Positions 10,238 to 20,236 of a stretch of DNA of 35,968 bases are shown here, one piece after another (position 1 is the stretch's first letter; each line of letters starts with the position of its first letter). The notes under the pieces were generated by a model. The model did not search any database and was not told the origin of the DNA. It saw only the letters and a program-made list of their open reading frames with translations. The stretch lies in the NCBI GenBank assembly GCA_016199065.1, contig JACQHK010000001.1:1-35968 (forward strand). Reading direction: 5' to 3'. The translations under genes were made by a program, and so were the position numbers. The DNA is from Candidatus Microgenomates bacterium. GTDB lineage: Bacteria; Patescibacteriota; Microgenomatia; JACPZF01.

Positions 10238-11475
10238 AAGTAGAATTTCTTTCTCCGTTCTTCCCAAACTTTTTCCCGCCTACAAAGATAGCGTTTGTCT
10301 TCGGGGTCCTTTAACAGTGTCTCAACGATTACTTCTAAGAATCCTGCACCTTTAATTAATATTAGTTCTTTTCCGGAAAGATTTTTCAGAAGGTATTCCA
10401 GCCCTTGGCGAGGTCGAGAAAAAGCAACCACATCTTTATTCTTAAGTTGGGGTAGAGTATAGGCAAGATTACGTTTTCCGACCAATATTAATTTTTCAAA
10501 GTCAGATTTTTGTAAAATTTCTGCTAATCTCCCATGTTCTTTTTCCTCATTTTCTCCCAAATCAACCATGTCGCCAACGATGAGCCATTTTTTAGGAGCA
10601 GAAAGTACATTAAAAGTTTCGATCATTGCCTGGGTGGAAGATAAATTTGAATTATAGGTGCTGTCAACGATGGTTGTTTCCCTTATGCCCTTAAATATCG
10701 TATTTCGTCCCGGTTCTAAACGCAAAGCGGAAAAATCTTTCCTCATTGCCTGTCCCAAAAGTGACATAGTTTGGTAAAGCATCTTTAAAGCATAAAAAGA
10801 GTCTTTGGGTAAAATATAATCTAGGTGGCAAATCATTTCTGCGGTCACGAAGTCGGTTCCTTTCAGGGAAACTTCGTATTTTCTCAAGTCATTTTTTTTA
10901 AAGCCAATTATTTTAGCTGCCGTGCGCGATAATTGCTTTTCAATAGCCTGAGAATCTTCATTAACCAGAACATAGTTTTTAGTGTACTTGAGAAAATAGC
11001 CAAATTCATAAGCGATGCTTTCCAAACTCCCGGGAAAAAAATTTCCGCTATGACTTAAGGAGACGTTTTGCCAAAGAGTAATATCCGGATGTAAAAATGA
11101 CGCTAGAAATTTTCCTTCTCCGGTTCGATCGCAGTCGGCTTCTACAAACAAAAGTTTTTGAGAAGGGATTTTCTTCCAGGCAGAGAATGGTGCTTGGAAA
11201 AAAAAGAGTAACCATTCAAAAACAGAGTAGCTTTTCCGCCGCATATTTAATAAATAAAAGGGAATGCCGAATGCGCTGTTGGCACCAAAGGTATAACACG
11301 CCTTGTTACCGAGCTGGTGAGAAAACAAGGAAAGTAAAAACGTTTTACCAGTAGAGCCCGTAATAACGATAATTTTTGGCCGCCAGCGCTGCAGTCTAAT
11401 TCTTGCCCAAAAACGAAAATAGGCCGCTACAGGAAAATATAGTGCGGTTTTGGCCCTTTTGATTATTTGATACAT
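10234..11475 (-). CDS. murF: UDP-N-acetylmuramoyl-tripeptide--D-alanyl-D-alanine ligase-like (MurF)
   Basis: VITGSTGKTF P-loop, STYNSNLSSTQAMIETF and WLIVGDMVDLGENEEKEH (MurF DMxELG-like) motifs. Confidence 0.82.
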   Translation of the reverse strand: MYQIIKRAKTALYFPVAAYFRFWARIRLQRWRPKIIVITGSTGKTFLLSLFSHQLGNKACYTFGANSAFGIPFYLLNMRRKSYSVFEWLLFFFQAPFSAWKKIPSQKLLFVEADCDRTGEGKFLASFLHPDITLWQNVSLSHSGNFFPGSLESIAYEFGYFLKYTKNYVLVNEDSQAIEKQLSRTAAKIIGFKKNDLRKYEVSLKGTDFVTAEMICHLDYILPKDSFYALKMLYQTMSLLGQAMRKDFSALRLEPGRNTIFKGIRETTIVDSTYNSNLSSTQAMIETFNVLSAPKKWLIVGDMVDLGENEEKEHGRLAEILQKSDFEKLILVGKRNLAYTLPQLKNKDVVAFSRPRQGLEYLLKNLSGKELILIKGAGFLEVIVETLLKDPEDKRYLCRREKVWEERRKKFYL

Positions 11476-11547
11476 AGAAGGCTCTTGTATTGTAGCAAAA
11501 TAACCCTTTGATATGCAGCCGAAAGACTAAAAAGCTATAATATTAAT

Positions 11548-12189
11548 ATGTCACAAGAGAACGGAATTGTTCATGAACAAGGAGAATCTGGTAGGGTTGC
11601 TCTTGTTCTTAAAAGCAGAGAGCATTTAAAAAGGGCTTCCGGAATCTTTGAAACTCACGGTTTTTCTTTGGCTACGATAGAGAATCTTATTGATGGAAAT
11701 TACGAAACAATGACTGTAGTAAGTGGACCAACAAGGAAAACTTGGCCGGATGTCGATCCCGTCGAAACTTTTGAGGAGAGGATTATTAAAACTTCCGACG
11801 GAGTAGAACTAGAGCGTTCTAACTGTCATTTCAACCGCATCGAAACTCGTAATGATCAGATTGACGGTAAGCCATGGCGTTTTCTTAACATTTCAACCAG
11901 GATCACTCCCCAGGGAAAACCTACACCGATAGAAATAATTCATGTAACTGGAGGTTATGGAATGATCTATTTTTCTGACAAAATTCAAGGCGATGGAGGT
12001 AACTTTCGAGGATCAAAAACAGGAAGAGTAATTGAATTGGAACCCGGAATGACTGTGGTAGTTACCGAAGAAATTGGTAACGCCATTTCCGGTATTGGCA
12101 AAGACGGGCTGGATTTTATCTATGTTAGCTCACCTCCCTATGAAGATGTGGAAACTGCTTTGGTAAAACCCGAAGTGGAAATTGTTTAA
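11548..12189 (+). CDS. Hypothetical protein with probable C-terminal cupin-like domain
   Basis: GGYGMIYFSDK...GRVIELEPGMTVVVTEEIGNAISG...FIYVSSPPY resembles the paired cupin motifs; TATAAT 6 nt upstream of the ATG. Confidence 0.6.
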   Translation: MSQENGIVHEQGESGRVALVLKSREHLKRASGIFETHGFSLATIENLIDGNYETMTVVSGPTRKTWPDVDPVETFEERIIKTSDGVELERSNCHFNRIETRNDQIDGKPWRFLNISTRITPQGKPTPIEIIHVTGGYGMIYFSDKIQGDGGNFRGSKTGRVIELEPGMTVVVTEEIGNAISGIGKDGLDFIYVSSPPYEDVETALVKPEVEIV

Positions 12190-12236
12190 CCGCTGCTCTT
12201 GCTACAGGTTGTTTTTTCGCGCTATAATCGAGATAC

Positions 12237-12617
12237 ATGCATAAACCTTTTCAAAACCACGGGCATCATATTTCCTTCAAGGCAGCAGTGGAAGGACTTT
12301 TTTTTGCTTTTAAGACCGAGATTAATATGAAATTGATCGTTCTTTTTGCCTTGCTGGCAATCTTACTGTCCCTTTCCTTGCCAATATCTTATTCTGAATG
12401 GCTGGTAATCTTCTTAACAATTATGATTGTTTTTGTGGCGGAAATGATAAACTCCAGTATCGAAGCTGTCTGCGATTTAATCACCCGGGACTGGAACGAA
12501 AACGTCAAAATAGCCAAGGACGTTGCAGCCGGAACAGTTCTGTTGGCCAGTTTTTTTGCCTTGTTAATCGGTCTGGTGATTTTTCTTCCGAAAATTATTA
12601 ACCTGCTGATTACTTAA
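12237..12617 (+). CDS. dgkA: Diacylglycerol kinase / undecaprenol kinase (DgkA family)
   Basis: ALLAILLSLSLPISYSEW, EMINSSIEAVCDLI, KIAKDVAAGTVLLAS motifs; three TMs. Confidence 0.9.
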   Translation: MHKPFQNHGHHISFKAAVEGLFFAFKTEINMKLIVLFALLAILLSLSLPISYSEWLVIFLTIMIVFVAEMINSSIEAVCDLITRDWNENVKIAKDVAAGTVLLASFFALLIGLVIFLPKIINLLIT

Positions 12618-12625
12618 ACCAATTT

Positions 12626-13636
12626 ATGGGACAACTTTTAGGACTTTTATTATTGTCTTTTTTAATTACCAGTATTTTAATTGTACCTTTTATTGATCTG
12701 CTTTATAAATTCAAATTACGCAGAAAAAGACAGGTTACCAGAGACGCTTTTGAGAAACTGACCCCGATTTTTGATAAGTTTCACGGATGGAAGGTCGGTA
12801 CGCCGGTTGGCGGTGGTTTGTTAGTCATTGTTGTCGTAAGTATTTTAACTTTATGGACCTATGAACTTTTTGGTTTTAGCCCGAAATTTTGGGAAGTTTT
12901 TGTGATACTTTTCACCTTTATCTCATTTGGATTGTTAGGGCTGTACGATGATATCAGAAAGACCTTTGGGTATAAACACGACGGGCTTTTCGGTCTGCGT
13001 CTTCGCTTTAAATTACTTTTTCAAATAGTTCTTTCTTTAATTATTGGTCTGATTTTTTATTATAAATTGGGTTTTGATTTTATCAATATCCATTGGTTTG
13101 GGAAAATTGAAATTGGTATTTTATTTATTCCACTAACGTCTTTTGTGGTGGTATCTTTTGCCAACGCGTTTAATATTACCGATGGGTTAGACGGCTTAGC
13201 TTCGGGTCTGTTAGTAATTTGTTTGATTGCTTTTTGGGCTATTTCTTCAACGCTTCTTGATCCGACTCTGGGAATTTTTATTTCTTTATGGATCGGTTCA
13301 GTGTTGGCTTTTCTCTATTTCAATGTTTTTCCTGCTCGTATTTGGTTAGGTGACGTGGGAGCACTTTCGTTTGGGGCAACCCTGGCCGTCGTGGGTTTGT
13401 TGACGGGTAAAATTGCTGCTGTGGGAGTAATTGGCGGGGTACTGGTGGCCGAAGTCGGAAGTTCTCTGTTGCAATTGCTTTCCAAGAAGTTTACGGGTAA
13501 AAAACTTTTCCTGGCCGCGCCGCTCCATCTCTGGTTTCAGAATAAAGGTTGGCCAGAACCAAAAATCGTCATGAGATTTTGGTTAGTGGGAATTTTGTTT
13601 GCCATCTTTGGTGTGTGGATTGCCGTTATCAAATAA
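12626..13636 (+). CDS. mraY: Phospho-N-acetylmuramoyl-pentapeptide transferase
   Basis: Polytopic; GLYDDIRK, FANAFNITDGLDGLASG, VFPARIWLGDVGALSFGA, APLHLWFQNKGWPEPKIV. Confidence 0.93.
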   Translation: MGQLLGLLLLSFLITSILIVPFIDLLYKFKLRRKRQVTRDAFEKLTPIFDKFHGWKVGTPVGGGLLVIVVVSILTLWTYELFGFSPKFWEVFVILFTFISFGLLGLYDDIRKTFGYKHDGLFGLRLRFKLLFQIVLSLIIGLIFYYKLGFDFINIHWFGKIEIGILFIPLTSFVVVSFANAFNITDGLDGLASGLLVICLIAFWAISSTLLDPTLGIFISLWIGSVLAFLYFNVFPARIWLGDVGALSFGATLAVVGLLTGKIAAVGVIGGVLVAEVGSSLLQLLSKKFTGKKLFLAAPLHLWFQNKGWPEPKIVMRFWLVGILFAIFGVWIAVIK

Positions 13637-13648
13637 TTCAAACAGTCA

Positions 13649-14974
13649 ATGACTATTAATTCCTTCAAAAACAAAAAAGTTCTTGTCATGGGTTTAGGTC
13701 TTCAGGGTGGAGGAGTCGGAAGTGCCCTATATTTTGCCAAAGCCGGAGCACAAGTTACCATTACCGATTTAAAAACCGAAAAACAACTTGAACCATCATT
13801 AAAATTGCTGAAAAATTATTCTTTTAAATATGTTTTAGGAAGGCACGACTTGGCGGATTTTTTGAACAGTGATCTAATTGTAAAAAACCCCGATGTGTCC
13901 TGGGACAGTGAATATATCAAAAAAGCTCAAAAAAAAAGCATTCCTATAGAGATGGAAGAAAGTCTTTTTGTAAAAATGTCACCCTCTAAAATTATAGGAA
14001 TAACCGGCACCAGAGGTAAAAGTACAGTAAGTAAGTTAGTCTATGAAGTTCTAAAAAATAACCAGAAGCGCGTCTTTTTAGGCGGTAACATGAAAGGTTC
14101 AAGGACCTTAGAACTTCTTTCTCAAACGTCAAGAAAGGATTGGGTAGTGCTGGAATTATCCAGTTGGCAGCTGTCCGCTTTTACCAAAAGTCCCCATATT
14201 AGTTTGATCACCAATCTTTATCCAGACCACTTAAATCGTTATGGATCAATGACAAAATATATTAAAGATAAAAAAAACATTTTTCGTTTTCAGAAAGTCT
14301 CTGATTATTTACTACTAAACTATGAAAATGAAACGACAAGAAAATTTGCAACGGAAACTAAGAGCAAAGTAATTTTCTTTAAGAAAAACGATTGGCCAAA
14401 AGATTGGCCACTAAAAATTTTAGGGACCCATAACATCAGTAATGCCGCAGCGGTTTGGAAGCTGGCTCAATTATTAGGTCTGGATAATGAGATAACCAGA
14501 AAAACTATTCAGGATTTTTCCGGTCTAGATTATCGTCTGCAAAAAGTGAGAGAAATTAACGGCAGACAATTTATTAACGATTCGACATCCACGACCCCCA
14601 TTGCCACGATTGCTGCCATAAAATCTTTTCCCCCCGGGTCAATAATATTGTTATTGGGCGGTAACGATAAAAGCTTGCCGTTACAGGAATTGCTTGAGGA
14701 AATTAAAAAAAGAGTGAAGTATGTCGTATTACTTAAAGGTTCTGGAACCGAGAGATTATTAACTTTGCTAAAAAAAGATCCGCAACTGGCCCAAAGATTT
14801 TCTCCGGTTTTCTCAGATTATCGCAAAGCAGTTAAACTGGCTTCTAGTAAGGCAAAAAGGGGTGAAACTGTGTTGCTTTCTCCTGGTTTTACCTCTTTTG
14901 CCATGTTTAATAATGAATTTGAAAGAGCTGAAAAATTTAATTTGTATGCCCAAGAACTTAAGACTAAAATTTAA
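13649..14974 (+). CDS. murD: UDP-N-acetylmuramoylalanine--D-glutamate ligase
   Basis: GLGLQGGGVGSALY, GITGTRGKSTVSKLV, LELSSWQL, ITNLYPDHLNRY, DSTSTTPIATIAAI. Confidence 0.92.
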   Translation: MTINSFKNKKVLVMGLGLQGGGVGSALYFAKAGAQVTITDLKTEKQLEPSLKLLKNYSFKYVLGRHDLADFLNSDLIVKNPDVSWDSEYIKKAQKKSIPIEMEESLFVKMSPSKIIGITGTRGKSTVSKLVYEVLKNNQKRVFLGGNMKGSRTLELLSQTSRKDWVVLELSSWQLSAFTKSPHISLITNLYPDHLNRYGSMTKYIKDKKNIFRFQKVSDYLLLNYENETTRKFATETKSKVIFFKKNDWPKDWPLKILGTHNISNAAAVWKLAQLLGLDNEITRKTIQDFSGLDYRLQKVREINGRQFINDSTSTTPIATIAAIKSFPPGSIILLLGGNDKSLPLQELLEEIKKRVKYVVLLKGSGTERLLTLLKKDPQLAQRFSPVFSDYRKAVKLASSKAKRGETVLLSPGFTSFAMFNNEFERAEKFNLYAQELKTKI

Positions 14975-16052
14975 ATTACGCAGTACTAAAACAGATTGGT
15001 ATCTAATCACCACGGTAATTTCCTTGGTGTTATTTGGTGTGTTGATGGTTTTTAATGCTTCTTCAATTTCTGCTTTAACGGACTTCGGGAATAAATTTTA
15101 CTATCTACGAGAACAATCAAAATGGGTGATTATCGGTGTGCTGGGACTTCTTTACGCGTCCTTTTTTGATTACAAAAAATATTTTTACTTGGCACTGCCA
15201 TTATTGCTGGTTTGTCTCTTACTCTTAATATTGGTATTTGTTCCCGGGTTGGGGGTTAACGCTTTAGGCGCACATCGTTGGATAAATTTTCATTTATTTA
15301 TTTTACAGCCTTCTGAATTTACCAAACTGTCCTTAATAATTTATTTGTCGGCCTGGTTTTCCCAAAAAGAAAAGAAAAGATTTTTTGCCTTTCTCTTATT
15401 GCTGGCCATGATTGTAGGTTTAATAATCTTACAGCCAGATATGGGAACAGGTGTGGTTTTGGTTAGTATCAGTCTGATTTTATATTTTGTCTCTGGTGCG
15501 CCCCTGATGCATTTTGGCGTCTTTTTGCCTTTGGGGTTTATGGCGGGTGTCTTTTTGGCAATTACCTCTCCCTATCGTTTAAACAGAGTTTTAACTTTTT
15601 TTAATTCTTCCCGCGATCCTTTGGGTGCTTCGTATCACGTGCGTCAAATCTTAATCGCCTTAGGATCAGGAGGTTTATTGGGCTTAGGTTTCGGTAAATC
15701 ACGCCAAAAGTTTGCTTATCTTCCCGAAGCCACCACCGATTCCATCTTTGCCATCATTGCCGAAGAGCTTGGTTTTATCGGTTCTACAATCTTAATTTTA
15801 GTTTTTTTGTTTTTGATCTATCGTATCTTTAGTATCGCCAAACGAGCTCCTGATAATTTCGGAAGACTTCTGGCGGTAGGAATTGGTTCATGGTTTGCCA
15901 TGCAAATTATTATTAATCTGGGTGCCATGGTGGCTTTAATTCCCTTAACGGGAATTCCCTTACCGTTTATTTCCTATGGTGGGTCATCTTTGGTGGTGGC
16001 TCTCTTTGCCGTTGGCATATTAATTAACATCAAAAGACAAGGAAAAACATGA
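14946..16052 (+). CDS. ftsW: Lipid II flippase/glycosyltransferase FtsW (SEDS family)
   Basis: QPDMGTGVVL, YHVRQILIALGSGGLLGLGFGKSRQKFAYLPEATTDSIFAIIAEELG, PLPFISYGGSSL. Start assigned to inner ATG 14946 (ORF track begins 14862). Confidence 0.92.
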   Translation: MPKNLRLKFKLRSTKTDWYLITTVISLVLFGVLMVFNASSISALTDFGNKFYYLREQSKWVIIGVLGLLYASFFDYKKYFYLALPLLLVCLLLLILVFVPGLGVNALGAHRWINFHLFILQPSEFTKLSLIIYLSAWFSQKEKKRFFAFLLLLAMIVGLIILQPDMGTGVVLVSISLILYFVSGAPLMHFGVFLPLGFMAGVFLAITSPYRLNRVLTFFNSSRDPLGASYHVRQILIALGSGGLLGLGFGKSRQKFAYLPEATTDSIFAIIAEELGFIGSTILILVFLFLIYRIFSIAKRAPDNFGRLLAVGIGSWFAMQIIINLGAMVALIPLTGIPLPFISYGGSSLVVALFAVGILINIKRQGKT

Positions 16053-17212
16053 GAATTGCAATTTGTGGCGGACATTTGACTCCTGCCCTGGCGGTCTTAG
16101 AAAGTTTAAGAGAAAAAGATCCCCGCAGCCAAATTATATTTTTTGGCGTAAAGCACACGCTGGAAAACGAAAAAACCTTGTCGTTGGAGTTTCAGACCAT
16201 TTCTCAAATTACGGGTGTGGAATTTGTTCCACTGACTTCCGGAAAATGGCAGAGGTATTTTACTTTTAAAAATTTATTAACCCCTTTGTTAGTACTGAAA
16301 GGATTTTGGCAAAGCTTGAAAACGCTTCACAATTTTAAACCACAGGTGATCATGGCTTTTGGGAGCTATCTTTCGGTTCCCGTCGTCATTGCCGGTTGGG
16401 TTTTGAGAATTCCGATAGTGATTCATGAACAAGGTATTGAAGCAGGGATTGCCAATAGAATTAGCTCGCTGTTTGCCAGGAGAATTTGCCTGTCTTTTGC
16501 CCAAAGCAGAACATATTTTCCAATTAAAAAGGCGGTTTTAACGGGAAACCCTCTGCGGAAGAATATAACCAGTCCTACAACCTACCCGGAACTGGAGACT
16601 TTTTTAAAGCAAAACGACCGGTTTCCGATAATTTTAATCACCGGAGGAAATCAGGGTGCGCATTTTATTAATCTTAAAATATTAGAAATTCTGCCATTGC
16701 TTCTTGAAAAATATATAGTGATTCATCAATGCGGAGCATCCCAAAATTATCAGGATTACGAATTGCTAAATGAGGCTGTAAAAAAACAGTCTCTAACGCG
16801 GCAAAGAAGATACCTGTTAATCAAAAATTTCTCTCCGGACTTAATGGGTGCGGTTTACCAAAAAGTAGATTTGGTGATTTCCCGAGGAGGGATAAATTCA
16901 ATATCAGAACTGATATTTTTTCAAAAAAAAGCAATCATTATACCCTTACCATTTTCGGCCAAAAACGAACAATACAACAACGCCTTACTCCTTAAAAAAA
17001 CTAACCAGGTAGAAATTTTGGAGCAGAAAAATTTAGTTTCTGATAAAGTTATGTTAGAAGCGATTGAGTCTTTAATTAAATCGCCGACAATATCTAAAGG
17101 AATGAAAAACGATGTTGATTTTAGATTGGCTGCGGAAAAAATTATCGAAGAAATTTATTCCCAAGCAGGAAATTATAAAGCACAAAACTCGGATAAAACT
17201 GACCTGGAATAA
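16049..17212 (+). CDS. murG: UDP-N-acetylglucosamine--N-acetylmuramyl-(pentapeptide) transferase MurG
   Basis: CGGHLTPALAV, HEQGIEAGIANR, TGNPLRKNI, ITGGNQGAHFIN, ISRGGINSISELIFFQKKAIIIPLP, EQYNNALLL; ATGA overlap with ftsW. Confidence 0.9.
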   Translation: MRIAICGGHLTPALAVLESLREKDPRSQIIFFGVKHTLENEKTLSLEFQTISQITGVEFVPLTSGKWQRYFTFKNLLTPLLVLKGFWQSLKTLHNFKPQVIMAFGSYLSVPVVIAGWVLRIPIVIHEQGIEAGIANRISSLFARRICLSFAQSRTYFPIKKAVLTGNPLRKNITSPTTYPELETFLKQNDRFPIILITGGNQGAHFINLKILEILPLLLEKYIVIHQCGASQNYQDYELLNEAVKKQSLTRQRRYLLIKNFSPDLMGAVYQKVDLVISRGGINSISELIFFQKKAIIIPLPFSAKNEQYNNALLLKKTNQVEILEQKNLVSDKVMLEAIESLIKSPTISKGMKNDVDFRLAAEKIIEEIYSQAGNYKAQNSDKTDLE

Positions 17213-17240
17213 GCCACATCTTCCAGAAAGAAAAAAAAGA

Positions 17241-17630
17241 GTGAACAAAAAGAAAGCGCAGCTTCTTTTACTCGTTTTGCTCTTGATACTCATCATTTTT
17301 GGAGTCTTTATTATTTATAAAAACAAACCGCAGGTGTTTATTAGCATCCCTCAGCCAGGGAAATTAGTCGGGCCGTCAGCTAACAGAGATCTTTATGTGG
17401 ATTTAGTCAATTTGCTAGCCCAAAATCAGCTTTCTGTTAGCTACTTAAACTTTATTGATAATGAAACGATTGAAGCTTCATTAAGCTCCGGAATAAAAGT
17501 TATCTTTACTACAAAAAAGGACATAAAAGAGGAGGTTGCCTCTTTACAATTAATCTTGGCACGTTTTAGAATAGAAGGTAGGAAAGTCAATAAAATTGAT
17601 CTCCGTTTTAAAAACGCGTTTATTGAGTAA
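17241..17630 (+). CDS. ftsQ: FtsQ/DivIB-like division protein, short form
   Basis: Basic N-terminus, one TM, C-terminal KIDLRFKNAF typical of FtsQ; lies between murG and ftsA. ORF track opens at 17112; GTG 17241 is a plausible start. Confidence 0.65.
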   Translation: MNKKKAQLLLLVLLLILIIFGVFIIYKNKPQVFISIPQPGKLVGPSANRDLYVDLVNLLAQNQLSVSYLNFIDNETIEASLSSGIKVIFTTKKDIKEEVASLQLILARFRIEGRKVNKIDLRFKNAFIE

Positions 17631-17672
17631 TTTTAAACAGCAAAAATTATTCTTTAAAACGTAAAATTTAAT

Positions 17673-18977
17673 ATGGCCAAAGATAAAATTGTTGTCGGTA
17701 TCGACGTTGGTACCTCCAAAGTTACCACAGCCATCGCCTCCGTAGAAGAAAACATGGTTAACGTTATCGGAGTATCTACGATTCCTTCCAAAGGTTTACG
17801 CAAGGGCCAGGTGGTAAATATCGAGGAAGCCGTAGCAAACGTTTCCCAAAGTCTTGAGTCAGCAGAACGAATGGCTGGTTTGAGCGTTTCTTCGGCCTTT
17901 GTTTCTATTGGAGGAACTCACATCAGCTGTCAAAACAGCAAGGGTGTCGTGGCAGTAGCCGAACCGGATAAAGAAATAACTCAAGATGATGTGCGTCGTG
18001 TTGTAGAAGCCTCCAGGGCCATCAGCCTTCCTTCTGTCAGAGAAATTTTGCACGCCATTCCGCGTCATTTTATTGTTGATAGCCAGGAGGGAATTGCTGA
18101 CCCCACGGGCATGAGCGGAGTGCGTTTAGAAGTAGACACACATATTATTACCAGTTCTTCTACAGCATCGAGAAATTTGGCAAAGTGCATTGAAGAATTG
18201 GGAGTCTCTGTTTCGGGGCTAGTTTTTTCCGGACTTGCTTCATCTTATGCTGTTTTAACCGACACGGAAAAAGAGTTAGGCGTGGTGATGGTTGATATCG
18301 GAGGAGGAACGACCGACATAAGTATCTTTGTAGACGGAGCTTTATCGTATTCTTGCGTAATTCCGGTAGGAGCAAGAAATATTACCAACGATCTGGCCAT
18401 CGGTTTGCGCATTTCCTTAGAAAGCGCCGAAAAAATAAAAATCGCCTTAAGCAAAAAACACAAAACTCCTGCCTTACCCGAGGAGTTTTTAGGAACCAAA
18501 GGAAAAAAAGAAGAAACCAATAAAGATGAGTTGGATTTTTCCGAACTTGATCTGCCCGAAGGATTAAAAAAAGTTTCCAAAAGGACATTAATAGACGGTA
18601 TTATTAGGCCGCGTTTAACGGAGATTTTTACATTGGTAGGCATAGAGCTGCAAAATAGCGGTTTTGGCGGTCAGACACCTGCAGGAGTGGTAATAACGGG
18701 CGGCGGAGCGGAAACCATCGGAGTACCAGAGGCTTGCAGGCAGCGTCTTTCTTTACCAGTTAGATTGGGATATCCTACCGGAGTAACAGGATTAATTGAT
18801 GAGCTGCAAAGTTTACCCAGTTCTACCGCCGTGGGACTTTTATTATATGGTGCCCAAGGCGAAGAAGGTGGTACCAAAGGTTGGTCTGTACCAAAATTTT
18901 CCTCATTCGGTTCAAAAATTCCCGTAAAGGGGATTGCAAAGAAGCTTATAGATTTGATAAAATCCTTCCTGCCTTAA
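17673..18977 (+). CDS. ftsA: Cell division protein FtsA
   Basis: VVGIDVGTSKVTT, VVMVDIGGGTTDISIF, GVVITGGGAETIGV; upstream of ftsZ. Confidence 0.95.
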   Translation: MAKDKIVVGIDVGTSKVTTAIASVEENMVNVIGVSTIPSKGLRKGQVVNIEEAVANVSQSLESAERMAGLSVSSAFVSIGGTHISCQNSKGVVAVAEPDKEITQDDVRRVVEASRAISLPSVREILHAIPRHFIVDSQEGIADPTGMSGVRLEVDTHIITSSSTASRNLAKCIEELGVSVSGLVFSGLASSYAVLTDTEKELGVVMVDIGGGTTDISIFVDGALSYSCVIPVGARNITNDLAIGLRISLESAEKIKIALSKKHKTPALPEEFLGTKGKKEETNKDELDFSELDLPEGLKKVSKRTLIDGIIRPRLTEIFTLVGIELQNSGFGGQTPAGVVITGGGAETIGVPEACRQRLSLPVRLGYPTGVTGLIDELQSLPSSTAVGLLLYGAQGEEGGTKGWSVPKFSSFGSKIPVKGIAKKLIDLIKSFLP

Positions 18978-19036
18978 TAACTAAACGCAAAAACTTATAA
19001 AACCTTCTTGTTCTGCCCAAAGAAAGGAAAATATTT

Positions 19037-20164
19037 ATGCTCATTAAGCCTGATTTGGCTAAATTCGCCAAAATAAAAGTGATCGGTGTCGGTGGCGGTG
19101 GTTGCAACGCAATTAACTCCATGATTTCTACCCAACAAATTCAAGGAGTAGATTTTATTGGTGTTAACTGTGACGCCCAGGCGCTTTTAACCTGTCTTGC
19201 TCCCATCAAAGTTCAAATCGGGGATAAATTAACCAAAGGCTTAGGTGCCGGAGCAGATCCTGAGGTGGGAAGAATGGCGGCTGAGGAAAGTAGGGAGAAG
19301 ATTAAAGAGGCCTTATTGGAGGCAGATATGGTTTTTATCACAGCAGGAATGGGTGGGGGAACAGGAACAGGAGCCTCTGCGATTATTGCCGAAATTGCTA
19401 AAGAAGTAGGTGCACTAACTATGTCGGTAGTTACCAAACCCTTTATTTTTGAAGGAACAAGAAGGATGATTGTGGCAGAGGGCGGAATTGCCAGTTTGAA
19501 AGATAAGGTTGACGCGTTAATCGTGATTCCTAACCAAAGATTGCTGGATGTGGTGGATAAAAAAATGACCCTCATTGAGGCGTTTAAAGTGGCTGATTCG
19601 GTTCTGGGTCATGGTGTGCAGGGAATTTCTGATTTAATCACCTTGCCTGGGCTTATTAACGTCGACTTTGCCGACGTGAAAGCCATTATGCAGGATGCCG
19701 GATCAGCCTTAATGGGAATTGGTATGGGAGCCGGAGAAAATCGGGCAACAACTGCAGCAAGAACAGCAATTTCCTCACCCTTGCTCGAAATTTCCATTGA
19801 TGGCGCTAAAGGTGTGTTGTTTAATATCACCGGCGGAACGGATTTGACCATGAATGAGGTTGACGAAGCCGCCAAAATTATTTCCCAGGCAGCAGATCCT
19901 GATGCCAACATTATTTTTGGTGCCGTGATTGATGATTCCATGGTGGATCAGGTAAAAATCACCGTTATAGCTACAGGTTTTGACGAAAGTAAAAGAAGAC
20001 TTAAGGAAATGGTTACCCAACAGCCTGTTACCAGAGGACAAGGATATAATTATCGCCAGCCCGAAGAAAAACCAATGCAAACTACTACCCAAACAGGCGA
20101 ACAGCCCGAAGAAGAAAAAGATATTTGGGATATCCCCGCGTTCTTGAGGCAAAACAAAAGCTAA
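19037..20164 (+). CDS. ftsZ: Cell division protein FtsZ
   Basis: [26 protein letters not shown]-terminal [10 protein letters not shown] conserved peptide; AAAGGA SD. Confidence 0.97.
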   Translation: MLIKPDLAKFAKIKVIGVGGGGCNAINSMISTQQIQGVDFIGVNCDAQALLTCLAPIKVQIGDKLTKGLGAGADPEVGRMAAEESREKIKEALLEADMVFITAGMGGGTGTGASAIIAEIAKEVGALTMSVVTKPFIFEGTRRMIVAEGGIASLKDKVDALIVIPNQRLLDVVDKKMTLIEAFKVADSVLGHGVQGISDLITLPGLINVDFADVKAIMQDAGSALMGIGMGAGENRATTAARTAISSPLLEISIDGAKGVLFNITGGTDLTMNEVDEAAKIISQAADPDANIIFGAVIDDSMVDQVKITVIATGFDESKRRLKEMVTQQPVTRGQGYNYRQPEEKPMQTTTQTGEQPEEEKDIWDIPAFLRQNKS

Positions 20165-20236
20165 TACTACAAAAAGAAAAAACGGTATTGTCCGATCGGC
20201 TTGAATTTTACTCAGTAAATAGTGCAAGATTAGATT

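Noticed and set aside
18245-18643. Minus-strand ORFs inside ftsA/ftsZ (also 19213-19575, 19609-19941, 19775-20257)
   Set aside because: Antisense shadow ORFs of conserved genes.
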